From NCBI RefSeq assembly GCF_003254475.1, contig NZ_QFYQ01000001.1:2976001-3040000 (forward strand): 64,000 bases of DNA, read 5' to 3'. How positions within the stretch are numbered: the first letter of the stretch is position 1; each line of letters opens with the position of its first letter. Under the pieces are notes generated by a model that saw only the letters and a program-made list of their open reading frames with translations, did not search any database and was not told the DNA's origin. A program made the translations under genes and the position numbers. Positions 25,049-37,380 of this stretch are shown here, piece after piece. Source of the stretch: Phenylobacterium soli. Its GTDB lineage: Bacteria; Pseudomonadota; Alphaproteobacteria; Caulobacterales; Caulobacteraceae.

Positions 25049-25806
25049 TGGGCAGGGCGGGACTGGCGGCGGCGGCGATCGTCGCGGCGACGATGGGCTG
25101 GGCGGGAGCGGCGAGCGCGGCCCCGGGCCTCGCCAACCAGGTCTATTCGCCCTACGTGAAGAACGGCGTCACCGAGGTGGAGGTCCGCGGCGGCCGGCTC
25201 ACGGGCGGCGACGAGAACGGCGACTCCGCGGCCGTGGTCGAACTGGAGCACGGCTTTTCCGACCGCCTGAGCCTGGCTGTTCTGGGCGAGTTCGAGGACG
25301 AGCCCGGCGATGGCCGCAAGCTCGATTCGATCGCCGTCGAGGGCGTCGCCTACCTCGGCCAGTTGCCGGGGACCGGCGTCGACGTCGGCGCCTACCTCGA
25401 ATACGAGCAGCGCATCCACAACGAGTCCGGCAAGCTCGAAGGCAAGATCCTGCTGGCGCGCCAGTTCGGCCCGGTCCACGGCCTCCTCAACCTGATCGCC
25501 GAGCAGGCGCTGACCGACCGCCCCGGCGAGGGCGCCACCGAGTTCGGCTACGCCGCGCAAGGCACGCTGGACGCGGGACGTCACGTCCAGGTCGGGCTGC
25601 AGGCGTTCGGCGACCTCGGCACGAACCGCGCCTTCGGCGGGCGCCAGGCGCACTTCCTGGGCCCGATGGCGCGCTGGGAGGGTCGCCCGGCCTGGGCCAA
25701 GGGCGAGCTGGAGTTCGAGGCGGCCTACCTCCTGCCGGTCGGCGAAGCGCGTCACGCCACCGACGGCCAGGTGCGCTTCGCCCTCGAATGGGAGAAGCGC
25801 TTCTAA
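25049..25806 (+). CDS. Predicted outer-membrane beta-barrel protein
   Basis: 252 residues from ATG 25049; ATG 25013, which would lie in the promoter, is the alternative. A signal peptide (RAGLAAAAIVAATMGWAGAASAA) precedes about ten alternating strands such as TEVEVRGGRL, VVELEHGFSDRLSLAVLGEFE and VQVGLQAFGDLG, ending RFALEWEKRF with the terminal Phe typical of Omp proteins. No pore family is recognised. Its divergent partner is a secreted cupredoxin, hinting at a shared metal-related envelope role; that is inference. Confidence 0.68.
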
Positions 25807-26253
25807 GGGCGCGGAACTCACGGACAGGCGGCCGCAAGATCGTTTGTCCGTGCCCGTCCCGCCCGCGATCCTCTCCCTGAGATCGCGGAGGCCCCATGAC
25901 CCTGCACCAGCTCACGCCGGCGGCCCTGCCGCTGCTGCCGCTCATCGATCCGCTGCGGCTGCCGCGCCGCCTCGCCGGGCTCTGGTGGCGGATGCTTCAG
26001 GCGCACCTCGCCGAGCGCCACGGCCTTCGCGATCGCCACCGTCTCCCGCCGCCCTGGGACCGCTGAGCCGCGCTCGGCGTCGGTCTCGCGCCTGAGTCCT
26101 GGCGGCCACACCGACCGGCGCTCGTCGATCGCCGTGATCCGGCCTGCTTGACAGTCCGGTGACGGCCCAGCCCATCCTCCCGCCACAACCGGCGATTGGT
26201 TCGCTGAGTCGCTTCGCGCGACCGGCGCTCCGACGCCCTACTGGGGGAAATTG
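25807..26253. other. Gap between the beta-barrel and TonB-receptor genes
   Basis: 447 bases. It holds a stem CCGCGATC/GATCGCGG (25863-25888, 10-base loop), a 56-codon ORF with a ribosome site at 25896-26066, and a GC-rich leader before the receptor. TTGACA at 26148-26153 has no convincing partner -10. Nothing else is recognised. Confidence 0.5.
25896..26066 (+). CDS. Small basic hypothetical protein (56 aa)
   Basis: ATG 25896 to TGA 26066, 56 codons. GGAG is about 6 bases before the ATG but partly inside a hairpin stem that could hide it. The peptide has a hydrophobic Leu/Pro start (LTPAALPLLPLIDPLRLPRR) and an amphipathic Arg/His-rich end with RLAGLWWRMLQAHLAERHG, somewhat like DUF1127-type small proteins. 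No homologue can be named. It may be a real small gene, but the GC bias of this DNA makes chance ORFs common. Confidence 0.4.
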   Translation: MTLHQLTPAALPLLPLIDPLRLPRRLAGLWWRMLQAHLAERHGLRDRHRLPPPWDR

Positions 26254-29115
26254 ATGAAGCTCCTAACTCGCGTCGCCCTGATGGGCGTGACGGCCCTGTC
26301 GGCCGGCGGCAGCCTCGGCGTCGCCTACGCCCAGCAGCAGAACAACCAGGTCTCGGAAATCGTCGTCACCGGCTCGCGCATCCGCACGAGCCCGCTCGAT
26401 CAGGACCAGCCCGTGGTCCAGATCGACCAGGAGATGGTGGCCAAGAGCGGCCTCACCTCGACGGTAGACGTGCTGCAGCGGATCCCGTCCGCCGGCGGCG
26501 GCCTGAACGCCAAGTTCAACAACTCCGGCAACTCCGGCAACCCGCCGGACGGCGGCGGCGTCGGCGCCGGCTCCGCCGAGATCGACCTGCGCTACCTCGG
26601 CTCGCGCCGGGCTCTGGTGCTGGTCGACGGCCAACGCTGGGTGGGCGGCGCCTCCGCCTCGGGCGTGCCGGGCTCGGTCGACCTCAACACCATCCCGACG
26701 GCGATGATCGACCGGATGGAAGTGCTCCAGGAAGGCGCCTCGCCGATCTACGGCTCCGACGCCATCTCGGGCGTCGTCAACATCATCACCAAGCAGCGCC
26801 AGAACGGCTTCCAGGCGAGCGCCCAGGTGGGCGAGTTCTCGGAGGGCGACGGCCTGACCCAGGACTACAACGTCTCCTGGGGCGTCTCGACCGGCCCGAC
26901 CTCGATCGTGATCGGCGGCGGTTACTTCAAGCAGGATCCGGTGTCGTCCAACGACCGCTCGATCTCCCGCTTCCCGGCGCCCTACTCCACCTCCTGCCTC
27001 GACGGCGGCTGCTCGTCGGGCACGCCGCTGGCGCGGGTGCTCGTCCACGATCCCAACACCGGCAACGACCTCGACCTGACGCTGCGTCAGGCGCTGGGCG
27101 TCGGCGTGCGGCCGACCTACATCCCGGCCGACCCGACCAGCGCGGCGGGCAGCTACAAGGCGTTCTCGACCGCCGACCGCTTCAACTTCCAGCCCTACAA
27201 CTACATCCTGACACCGCTGGAGCGGGTGAGCGCCTTCGCCACGGTGACCCAGGACATCACCGATAAGGTCCACTTCCGGGCCCGCGCCTCGTTCGTGGAG
27301 CGCAAGTCGGCCAACCAGGCCGCGCCGCTGCCGCTGTTCGTCGGCCCCGACGCCGGCAACGGCAACCTGCTCGACACGATCACCATCTCGGCGAGCAACC
27401 CCTACAACCCGTTCGGCTTCGACCTCGGCCCGGGCACCCTGACCTTCGTCGGCCGCCGGATGGTCGAGGCGGGCCCGCGCCACTACGAGCAGACGGTCGA
27501 CACCTGGAACGTCATGGGCAGCTTCTATGGCGACTTCGGCGTCATGGACCGCACCTGGCACTGGGACGTGAACGCCGAGTGGTCGCGCAACCACGCCGAC
27601 CAGACCTTCACCGGCAACATCAACGCCGCCCGCGTGCAGCAGGCGCTGGGCCCAATCGCGCAGTGCACGGGCTCCTGCGTGCCGCTGAACCTGTTCGGCG
27701 GCGCCGGGACGATCACCTCGGCCATGCTCAACTATATCGGCTTCACCGAGCATGACTCCTCTCAGCAGGAGCTGTCGGACGTCACCGCCAACATCACGGG
27801 CGACCTGTTCGACCTGCCAGCCGGGCCGCTAGCCTTCGCCGCCGGCCTCGAGCACCGCCGCACCACCGGCTACTTCCAGCCCGACGCCCTCGTGGTCGAG
27901 GGCCTGACCTCCGACATCCCGGCCCAGCCGGCGAGCGGCAAGATCACGGTCAAGGAAGCGTATGGCGAACTGCGCATCCCGCTGATCAAAGACACGCCGT
28001 TCATCTACCGCCTCGACGCCTCGGTGGCCGGCCGCTGGTTCGACTATTCCACCTCTGGCAAGGACTCGACCTACAAGGGCGGCCTCGCCTGGCGTCCGGT
28101 CGAGGACGTGCTGGTCCGCGGCTCCTACGCGCAGGGCTTCCGGGCCCCGACCATCGGCGAGCTGTTCGGCACCGCCTCGCGCTTCGACGCCAGCGTCACC
28201 GACCCGTGCTCCGACATGCTGGGGCTCGCCGGCGGCACGGCGGCCAGCGCCACGGTCCGCGCCAACTGCGTCGCCCGCGGCGTGCCGGCCAACGGCAGCT
28301 ACGTGCAGCTCAACCCGCAGATCGCGGTCATCACCTCGGGCAACCACGACCTGAAGCCCGAGACCAGCAAGGGCTGGAACTACAGCTTCGTCTGGGAGCC
28401 CAAGTTCCTGCGCGGCCTCTCCTGGGCCGACGGCGGCTCGATCGAGGTGGCCTATTCGGACATCAAGCTCGACGGCGCCATCCAGGCGCTGAGCGGCCAG
28501 ACCCTGCTCGACCGCTGCGCCAACACCAATGACCCGCTGTCCTGCGCCACCATCACGCGCACGGCCTCGGGGGCGATCTCGGGGATCTCGAACCCGCTGA
28601 TCAACATCGGCGGCATCCAGACCCGGTCGCTCGACGTGAACCTGCTGTGGCGCTCGCCGGAGTGGGACATGGGCCGCTTCAACGCCAGCTGGAACACCAC
28701 GCGGCTCCTCGAGTACACCGAGCAGCAGCCCACCTCGACGGGCTTCCAGCCGGTGAAGCGCGAGGGCACCGAGCGCGGCAGCCCGAGCCAGGCCTTCCCC
28801 AAGACCAAGTCCAACCTGATGGTCGACTGGGACAAGGCCGACTGGGGCGCGACCCTCGGCGTGCGCTACATCTCCTCGGTGACGGAGCCGGCCGCCGGCA
28901 ACAACAAGATGGCGGCCCGCACCTATGTGGACGGCCAGATCCGCTGGACGCCGTCGTTCCTGACCACCGGCCTGTCGCTGGCCCTCGGCGCGAACAACCT
29001 GTTCGACAAGGACCCGCCCGGCTGCATCAGCTGCGACCTGAACAACTTCGACCCCAACGTCTATGACGTGCCGGGCCGGTTCATCTACTTCCGCCTGAGC
29101 TACCGCCCGCAGTAG
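26254..29115 (+). CDS. TonB-dependent outer-membrane receptor
   Basis: 953 residues from ATG 26254 (a TTG codon just before is not needed). A signal peptide ends in AYAQQ, then EIVVTGSRI starts the plug domain, which contains [51 protein letters not shown] near 150-180. A 22-strand barrel follows with [16 protein letters not shown] near 625 and a C-terminal [10 protein letters not shown]. It imports a large substrate energised by TonB; the substrate is not readable. A terminator follows, and a LysR gene comes next, which may or may not regulate it. Confidence 0.93.
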   Translation: MKLLTRVALMGVTALSAGGSLGVAYAQQQNNQVSEIVVTGSRIRTSPLDQDQPVVQIDQEMVAKSGLTSTVDVLQRIPSAGGGLNAKFNNSGNSGNPPDGGGVGAGSAEIDLRYLGSRRALVLVDGQRWVGGASASGVPGSVDLNTIPTAMIDRMEVLQEGASPIYGSDAISGVVNIITKQRQNGFQASAQVGEFSEGDGLTQDYNVSWGVSTGPTSIVIGGGYFKQDPVSSNDRSISRFPAPYSTSCLDGGCSSGTPLARVLVHDPNTGNDLDLTLRQALGVGVRPTYIPADPTSAAGSYKAFSTADRFNFQPYNYILTPLERVSAFATVTQDITDKVHFRARASFVERKSANQAAPLPLFVGPDAGNGNLLDTITISASNPYNPFGFDLGPGTLTFVGRRMVEAGPRHYEQTVDTWNVMGSFYGDFGVMDRTWHWDVNAEWSRNHADQTFTGNINAARVQQALGPIAQCTGSCVPLNLFGGAGTITSAMLNYIGFTEHDSSQQELSDVTANITGDLFDLPAGPLAFAAGLEHRRTTGYFQPDALVVEGLTSDIPAQPASGKITVKEAYGELRIPLIKDTPFIYRLDASVAGRWFDYSTSGKDSTYKGGLAWRPVEDVLVRGSYAQGFRAPTIGELFGTASRFDASVTDPCSDMLGLAGGTAASATVRANCVARGVPANGSYVQLNPQIAVITSGNHDLKPETSKGWNYSFVWEPKFLRGLSWADGGSIEVAYSDIKLDGAIQALSGQTLLDRCANTNDPLSCATITRTASGAISGISNPLINIGGIQTRSLDVNLLWRSPEWDMGRFNASWNTTRLLEYTEQQPTSTGFQPVKREGTERGSPSQAFPKTKSNLMVDWDKADWGATLGVRYISSVTEPAAGNNKMAARTYVDGQIRWTPSFLTTGLSLALGANNLFDKDPPGCISCDLNNFDPNVYDVPGRFIYFRLSYRPQ

Positions 29116-29137
29116 GGCGCGCCTCGGCGAGAGTCTG

Positions 29138-29161
29138 GCCCGCCCGGGCGACCGGGCGGGC
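29138..29161 (+). terminator. Rho-independent terminator after the TonB receptor
   Basis: GCCCGCCCGG-GCGA-CCGGGCGGGC forms a perfect 10-bp stem with a four-base loop, then GTTCTCTT. It lies 22 bases past the receptor stop. Confidence 0.8.
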
Positions 29162-29178
29162 GTTCTCTTGCCGAGGTC

Positions 29179-29268
29179 TGTGAGCTCAGATCACGAACGA
29201 GGGGCGGAGATGTCGTTTGCGGCCGACCGATGTTCGTCCGATGCTCCGCTTGTGAGCTGAGATCACGA
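29179..29268. repeat. Pair of 18-base direct repeats before the LysR gene
   Basis: TGTGAGCTCAGATCACGA (29179-29196) and TGTGAGCTGAGATCACGA (29251-29268) differ at one base and lie 72 bases apart. Each holds GTGA-N7-TCAC, an inverted repeat of the T-N11-A type favoured by LysR regulators. The second copy ends on the A of the LysR ATG. They are likely operators for autoregulation. Confidence 0.6.
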
Positions 29269-30179
29269 TGCCGAAGCGCCGACACCTGCCGCTGACCGCC
29301 CTGCGCGCCTTCGAGGCCTTCGCCCGGCATGGGCGGATGAGCCTGGCGGCCGATGAGCTCTGCGTCACCCACGGGGCGGTGAGCCGCCAGGTTCGCAGCC
29401 TCGAGCGCCTCTGCGGCGTCCGCCTGACCCACGGCCCACGCAACAACCTTCGGCTCACCGACGCCGGCGAGCGGCTGGCCCGCTCGCTCGGCGCGACCTT
29501 CGACGAGCTGGAGCGCAGCTTCGTGGAGGTGAGCGGCGCCGGCGACCGCGAGATCCATGTCTCCTGCGTCGGCACCCTCGCTATGCGCTGGCTGATCCCC
29601 AAGCTCGCCGGCTTCCACGCCCGCCATCCGGAGATCTCGATCCGGGTGACCGAGGCCTACCGGCCCGTCGATTTCGCGCGCGAGCCGTTCGACGCGGCGA
29701 TCCGGCTCTCCGAAACGGCGCATGTGGAGGGCGGCACGGCGACCCCACTGCTCGACAACTTCCACGGCCCGGTGCTCTCGCCGGCTCTGCACGCGGCGGG
29801 CGTCAGTCCCGCCCAGCTCGGCGCCCTGCCCCGCCTGCACACCCGCTCCCATCCGCAGGCCTGGGCCGAGTGGGCCGACCATGCCGGCATGCTGCTGCCC
29901 GAGACGTCAGAGCACCGCGAGTACGAGCACATCTTCTACACCCTGGAGGCCGCGGCGGCGGGGCTCGGCGTCGGCATCACGCCTTGGATCTATGTGGCGG
30001 GCGACATCGCCGCCGGTCGCCTCGTCGCCCCCTTCGGCTTCGTGCGCACGCCCGCCCGCTTCCAGCTCATCCTGCCCGACCAGACGCCGAAGAAAGGCCT
30101 CGCCCGCTTCCGCGACTGGCTGCTCGAGGAGGCCGCCACCGCCCCGCCGCCGCCGGAGATGGCCCTGGTCGGGGCGTGA
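29268..30179 (+). CDS. LysR-family transcriptional regulator (GcvA-like)
   Basis: 303 residues. The N-terminal winged helix reads LTALRAFEAFARHGRMSLAADELCVTHGAVSRQVRSLERLCGVRL near 10-54, then a ligand-binding domain with LAMRWLIPKLAGFHARHPEISIRV near 105-128, both typical of the GcvA subgroup. Two near-identical 18-base palindromic repeats precede it, one abutting the ATG. No divergent target gene exists; the downstream oxygenase or upstream receptor may be controlled. The ligand is unknown. Confidence 0.9.
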   Translation: MPKRRHLPLTALRAFEAFARHGRMSLAADELCVTHGAVSRQVRSLERLCGVRLTHGPRNNLRLTDAGERLARSLGATFDELERSFVEVSGAGDREIHVSCVGTLAMRWLIPKLAGFHARHPEISIRVTEAYRPVDFAREPFDAAIRLSETAHVEGGTATPLLDNFHGPVLSPALHAAGVSPAQLGALPRLHTRSHPQAWAEWADHAGMLLPETSEHREYEHIFYTLEAAAAGLGVGITPWIYVAGDIAAGRLVAPFGFVRTPARFQLILPDQTPKKGLARFRDWLLEEAATAPPPPEMALVGA

Positions 30180-30184
30180 CCCCC

Positions 30185-30305
30185 ATTCTCCCATGGGGGG
30201 CGGTGGTCCGAAGCACCGGAGGGGCGCCGTCCGCGCCGCCCGTCGACCGCCCTGCTCTTCGACCTCCTCAGTCGCTCCGCGACAGCTCCCCCTGTGGGGG
30301 AGCAT
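30185..30305. repeat. Dispersed intergenic palindromic repeat, copy A
   Basis: The element begins with a CTCCC/GGGGGG stem, carries GGTGGTCCGAAG (30202-30213), and ends with CAGTCGCTCCGCGACAGC (self-complementary TCGC..GCGA) and the stem CTCCCCCTGTGGGGGAG. Copy B at 53624-53742 has the same order with a divergent middle. Such mobile palindromic units are common between alphaproteobacterial genes. Here it separates the LysR and oxygenase genes. Confidence 0.7.
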
Positions 30306-30380
30306 TGGAGATCGCGGCTTTCGGACCTGTGTTGATCTTGCCCGATTGAAGCGCCGGGCCGCGCGGCCGATCTCTCGCGC

Positions 30381-31109
30381 ATGGACGCCCGCCTTCCCGC
30401 CGCCGACCTTTCGGCCCGCATCGACGGCCTCGACTGGCCCGCCCTCGAGGCCGAGCTGAACGCCCACGGCTGCGCCGTCGTGCGCGGCCTGCTGACGCCC
30501 CAGACCTGCGCCGCTCTCGCGGCCTGGTACGATGCCCCGCAGCATTTCCGCAGCCAGGTGATCATGGCCCGCCACGGCTTCGGGCGCGGCGAGTACCGCT
30601 ACTTCGCCTATCCCCTGCCCGATCTCGTCAGCACGCTGCGCGCCGGCTTCTATCCGCCCCTCGCCGCCATCGCGAACCGCTGGAACCAGGCCTTGGGGGT
30701 CGAGACCCGCTTCCCCGCCGCGCACGCCGATTTCCTCGCGCGCTGCCACGCGGCGGACCAGACGCGCCCGACGCCGCTCCTCCTGCGCTACGGTCCGGGC
30801 GACTACAACTGCCTGCACCAGGACCTCTACGGCGAGCACGTCTTCCCGCTGCAGCTCGCCATCCTGCTCTCCGCGCCGGGCCGCGATTTCGAGGGCGGCG
30901 AGTTCGTCCTCACCGAGCAGCGCCCGCGCATGCAGTCGCGCGTCGAGGTCGTGCCCCTGACCCAGGGCGACGCCGTCATCTTCCCCGTCCGCGAACGGCC
31001 CGTGTCGGGCGCCCGCGGGCCCTATCGCGTCAACCTGCGCCACGGCGTCAGCCGCCTGCGCGCGGGATCGCGCCACACCCTCGGCGTTATCTTCCACGAC
31101 GCCGCCTGA
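30381..31109 (+). CDS. 2OG-Fe(II) oxygenase
   Basis: 242 residues with a jelly-roll core: the iron-binding HQD in YNCLHQDLYGEHVFPLQ near 148-164, a distal His near the end (RVNLRHGVSRLRAG) followed by Arg for 2-oxoglutarate, and FEGGEFVLTEQRPR in between. Proteins of this type hydroxylate a protein or small-molecule substrate using O2 and 2-oxoglutarate. The substrate cannot be inferred. It lies after repeat copy A, with a DUF1203 gene 18 bases downstream, likely one operon. Confidence 0.8.
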   Translation: MDARLPAADLSARIDGLDWPALEAELNAHGCAVVRGLLTPQTCAALAAWYDAPQHFRSQVIMARHGFGRGEYRYFAYPLPDLVSTLRAGFYPPLAAIANRWNQALGVETRFPAAHADFLARCHAADQTRPTPLLLRYGPGDYNCLHQDLYGEHVFPLQLAILLSAPGRDFEGGEFVLTEQRPRMQSRVEVVPLTQGDAVIFPVRERPVSGARGPYRVNLRHGVSRLRAGSRHTLGVIFHDAA

Positions 31110-31127
31110 CATCGAAGGAGCCTTCCC

Positions 31128-31598
31128 TTGTCCTATGTGATCACCGGCCTGCCCATCGAGGACTTCCGCCCGCTGTTCGGCCTTTCCGACGCCGAGCTCG
31201 CCGGCCGCGGCATCCAGCGCCACACCGCCACCGCCGACCACGGCTATGCCTGCCGCCTGACGCTTCAGGACGCAAAGACCGGCGACACCCTCCTGCTCCT
31301 CAATTTCGAGCACCAGCCCGCCGACACCCCGTTCCGCGCCAGCCACGCCATCTTCGTCAACGAGAGCGCGGCCGAGACGGCCCGCTACGTGGACGCGCCG
31401 GCCCCGGTCCTGACCTCGCGGCCTTACATTTCCCTGCGGGCCTTCGACGCGGCCGGCATGATGACCGACGGCGTCGTCGCCCCCGGCCCGGAGGTCGAGC
31501 CGGCTATCGAGAGTATGCTGGCCGACCCGAACGTCGCCTACATCCACGCCCACTACGCGGGCAGGGGTTGCTACGCCGCCCGCATCGACAGGGCATAA
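31128..31598 (+). CDS. DUF1203 protein
   Basis: 156 residues from a TTG start (31128) with GGAG 7 bases upstream. The sequence matches the DUF1203 pattern: SYVITGLPIEDFRPLFGLSD at the start, ACRLTLQDAKTGDTLLLLNFEHQ near 40-62, FRASHAIFVNE near 67-77, and VAYIHAHYAGRGCYAARIDRA at the end. Its function is unknown. It is coupled to the preceding oxygenase gene by close spacing. Confidence 0.8.
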   Translation: MSYVITGLPIEDFRPLFGLSDAELAGRGIQRHTATADHGYACRLTLQDAKTGDTLLLLNFEHQPADTPFRASHAIFVNESAAETARYVDAPAPVLTSRPYISLRAFDAAGMMTDGVVAPGPEVEPAIESMLADPNVAYIHAHYAGRGCYAARIDRA

Positions 31599-31688
31599 GC
31601 TTGCCGCCAGCCTCTTGAGCCGGAGCAAGGTTCCGGCTCTAACGGGGGCTGGACCGCGCGGGGGCGCGGGGGTTTGGAAGGCAAGAGA

Positions 31689-33674
31689 ATGGCGGCGAAA
31701 GAAGCGGCTCCGCGCGTGGAGCTGACGGTCCGGGGCGTGATCCTGGGGGTGCTGATCACCTTCGTCTTCACCGCCGCCAACGTCTTCCTGGGCCTGAAGG
31801 TGGCGCTGACCTTCGCCACCTCGATCCCGGCCGCCGTCATCTCCATGGCCCTGCTCCGGGCCTTCCGGAACGCCTCGATCTACGAGAATAACATCGTCCA
31901 GACGGTGGCCTCGGCGGCCGGCGCCATGGCCTCGGTGGTGTTCGTCCTGCCGGGCCTCGTCATCGTCGGCGCCTGGACGGGCTTCCCGTTCTGGATGACC
32001 TTCGGCCTCTGCGCCCTCGGGGGCGTCCTCGGGGTCATGTACACGATCCCCCTGCGCCGGGCGCTCGTCACCGAGAGCGACCTACCCTATCCCGAAGGCG
32101 TCGCCGCCGCCCAGGTGCTCAAGGTCGGCTCGGGCGAGCACGGCGACACGCCCGAGGCCGAGGCGGACAGCCGCAAGGGCCTGATCACCATCACCGTGGG
32201 CGCCCTCGCCGGCGCCGCCTACGCCCTTGCCACCGCCGCCCAGCTGTTCTCCGCCGAGGTCTCCCGCTACGTGCGCACGCCCAACGGCGGCGCCACCGGC
32301 CTCGGCGCCCAGGCCTCCCTCGCCCTCTTCGGCGCCGGCCACCTGATGGGCGTCGCGGTCGGCGCGGCCATGATGGTCGGCCTGATCGTCGCCTGGGGCT
32401 TCGCCGCCCCGATCCTCACCGCCATGTCGCCGGCCGATGCGGCGACCAGCGTCTCCGACTGGGCCCAGGGCGTCTGGAGCCACCAGGTGCGCTTCATCGG
32501 CGCCGGGGCGATCGGCGTCGCCGCCATCTGGACCTTGGCCAAGCTCGCCAAGCCCCTGGTCACCGGCGTCGCGGGCGCCATGGCCGCCGAGCGCCGCCGC
32601 CGGGCCGGCCAGGGCGCCAGCCTGGCCCGCACCGAACAGGACATCCCGATCGGGGTGATGACCCTGATCTCGCTCGCCTGCCTGGCGCCGATCGCGGTGA
32701 TCATCGCCGTCTTCCTGTCCGGCGGGCCGCTCGCGGGCCTCGTGGTCCCGCTGACGATCGCCGCCGTGCTCTACATCGCGGTGGCGGGCTTCGCCGTGGC
32801 CGCGGTCTGCGGCTACATGGCCGGCCTGATCGGCTCGTCCAACAGCCCGGTGTCGGGCATGGCCATCCTGTCGGTGCTCGGCGCGGCCCTGATCGTCGCG
32901 GCCATCGGCCTGCCCGTGCTCAAGGCGGGCGACGCCAAGCCGCTCGTCGCCTTCGCCCTGCTGGTCACCAGCGTGCTGATCTCGGTGGCCATCAGCGCCA
33001 ACGACAACCTGCAGGACCTCAAGACCGGCCAGCTCGTCGACGCCACGCCCTGGCGCCAGCAGGTCGCCCTGGTGATCGGCGTCATCGCCGGCTCGCTGGT
33101 GATCCCGGTGATCCTCAACCTGCTCAACAAGGCCTACGGCTTCGCCGGCGCGCCGGTGCACGGCATTTCCGGCACGCCCCTGGCCGCGCCGCAGGCGACC
33201 CTGATCTCGACCATCGCCACCGGCGTGATCGGCGGCAACCTGAACTGGGGCCTGATCGGCGTCGGCGGCCTCGTGGGCGCGGCCCTGGTCGCCGTCGACG
33301 AACTCCTCCGCCGCAGCGGCCGCTACAGCCTGCCGCCGCTAGGCGCGGCCCTCGCCATCTACCTGCCCTCCAGCGTCACCGTGCCGGTGATCATCGGCGC
33401 CTTCGCCGGCTGGATCTTCGACCGCCGCGCGGACAAGGGGCGGAGCCCCGAGGCGACCAAGCGCCTCGGCGTGCTGCTGGTCTCCGGCTACATCGTCGGC
33501 GACTCCCTGCTGAACGTGGCCCACGCCGCCCTGATCGTCGCCACGGGCAAGGGCGCGCCCCTGGCCCTCGTCCCCGCCGACTTCGCCCCGGCGACGCCGC
33601 TGGCCATCGCCGTCTACGCCCTGGTGGCCGCCGGCCTCTACCTGTGGGTCGCCAGACAGGCGAAGCGGGCCTGA
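31689..33674 (+). CDS. OPT-family oligopeptide transporter
   Basis: 661 residues from ATG 31689 (ribosome site GGAAGG); an upstream TTG at 31674 is less likely. About 15 membrane helices, with ELTVRGVILGVLITFVFTAANVFLGLKVALTF near 9-40, SIYENNIVQTVASAAGAMAS near 63-82, LPYPEGVAAAQVL near 132-144 and GSSNSPVSGMAILSV mid-protein, all OPT hallmarks. Such carriers move small peptides or metal chelates with protons; which one is not evident. A 9-bp hairpin follows the stop. Confidence 0.9.
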   Translation: MAAKEAAPRVELTVRGVILGVLITFVFTAANVFLGLKVALTFATSIPAAVISMALLRAFRNASIYENNIVQTVASAAGAMASVVFVLPGLVIVGAWTGFPFWMTFGLCALGGVLGVMYTIPLRRALVTESDLPYPEGVAAAQVLKVGSGEHGDTPEAEADSRKGLITITVGALAGAAYALATAAQLFSAEVSRYVRTPNGGATGLGAQASLALFGAGHLMGVAVGAAMMVGLIVAWGFAAPILTAMSPADAATSVSDWAQGVWSHQVRFIGAGAIGVAAIWTLAKLAKPLVTGVAGAMAAERRRRAGQGASLARTEQDIPIGVMTLISLACLAPIAVIIAVFLSGGPLAGLVVPLTIAAVLYIAVAGFAVAAVCGYMAGLIGSSNSPVSGMAILSVLGAALIVAAIGLPVLKAGDAKPLVAFALLVTSVLISVAISANDNLQDLKTGQLVDATPWRQQVALVIGVIAGSLVIPVILNLLNKAYGFAGAPVHGISGTPLAAPQATLISTIATGVIGGNLNWGLIGVGGLVGAALVAVDELLRRSGRYSLPPLGAALAIYLPSSVTVPVIIGAFAGWIFDRRADKGRSPEATKRLGVLLVSGYIVGDSLLNVAHAALIVATGKGAPLALVPADFAPATPLAIAVYALVAAGLYLWVARQAKRA

Positions 33675-33699
33675 TCCTCGCCTGTCCTGATCCTCCACC

Positions 33700-33723
33700 C
33701 TGCTGACAGCGTGGTGTCAGCAG
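33700..33723 (+). terminator. Hairpin after the OPT transporter gene
   Basis: CTGCTGACA-GCGTGG-TGTCAGCAG is a perfect 9-bp stem 26 bases past the OPT stop. There is no T-run, so it may act as a weak or Rho-assisted terminator. Confidence 0.4.
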
Positions 33724-33753
33724 GTCCGGAGGCCGGATCGACGCAGGGGCTTC

Positions 33754-33768
33754 GTTCCCCTTGCGTTC
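33754..33768 (+). promoter_or_regulatory. LexA box (SOS operator) of uvrA
   Basis: GTTC-CCCTTGC-GTTC is an exact match to the alphaproteobacterial LexA direct-repeat motif GTTC-N7-GTTC. It lies 106 bases upstream of the uvrA ATG. uvrA is a standard SOS gene, so damage induction through LexA is expected. Confidence 0.78.
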
Positions 33769-33874
33769 TGGTGTAATGAGTCGGGTCGGACGCCTACATT
33801 AAGGCGCTTGCCGAGCGTCCTTGCGGGCGCCTTGTGGGGGACCTTCGGCGAAGACCAATCGTTTCCGGGACAAA

Positions 33875-36762
<2,888 letters not shown>

Positions 36763-36766
<4 letters not shown>

Positions 36767-37374
36767 TTCTCTACGGAGCGCCCAACCCGGCGCCGAACCC
36801 CAGGCGGGTGCGCATCTTCCTGGCGGAGAAGGGCATCGACCTGCCCGAGACGCCGGTCAGCCTGATGAAGGGAGAGCACAAGAGCCCCGAGCACCGGGCG
36901 CGCAATTCGCTCGGCCAGGTGCCGACCCTGGTGCTCGACGACGGCACGGCGATCTCCGAGACGGTCGCCATCTGCCGCTACTTCGACGAGACGCAGCCTG
37001 AGCCGCCGCTGTTCGGCCGGACTCCGGTCGAGAAGGCGCTGGTCGACATGTGGATCCGCCGCGTCGAGTTCACGGTGATGCAGCCGGTCGGCAACTTCTG
37101 GCGCCACGCCCATCCGCGCACCGCCGCCCTGCTGACCCAGTACAAGGACTTCGGCGAGTCCAACCGCGAGGCCTACGGCAAGGCCCTGAGCTGGCTCGAC
37201 CGCGAGCTCGCCGGACGCGCCTTCATCGCCGGCGAGGCCTATTCGATGGCCGACATCTGCGCCCTGACGACGGTGGACTTCGCCGACTGGATCGGCCTGC
37301 CGGTCCCCGACGATCTGTCGAACGTGCGGGCCTGGCGCGAGCGCGTCTCGGCCCGGCCGAGCGCCCAGGCCTGA
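36763..37374 (+). CDS. Glutathione S-transferase family protein
   Basis: 203 residues: a thioredoxin-like N-domain ([18 protein letters not shown] near 13-30, [29 protein letters not shown] near 48-76) and an all-helical C-domain with [19 protein letters not shown] near 158. It lacks an N-terminal Cys catalytic residue; the site near residue 11 has Ala-Pro-Asn. The substrate is unknown. Translation is coupled to uvrA by ATGA. Confidence 0.85.
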
Positions 37375-37380
37375 GCCGAC

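Noticed and set aside
29179..29268. CRP sites in the 18-base repeats
   Set aside because: The half-sites TGTGA and TCAC are spaced 7 bases, not the 6 of the CRP consensus; a LysR-type site fits better.
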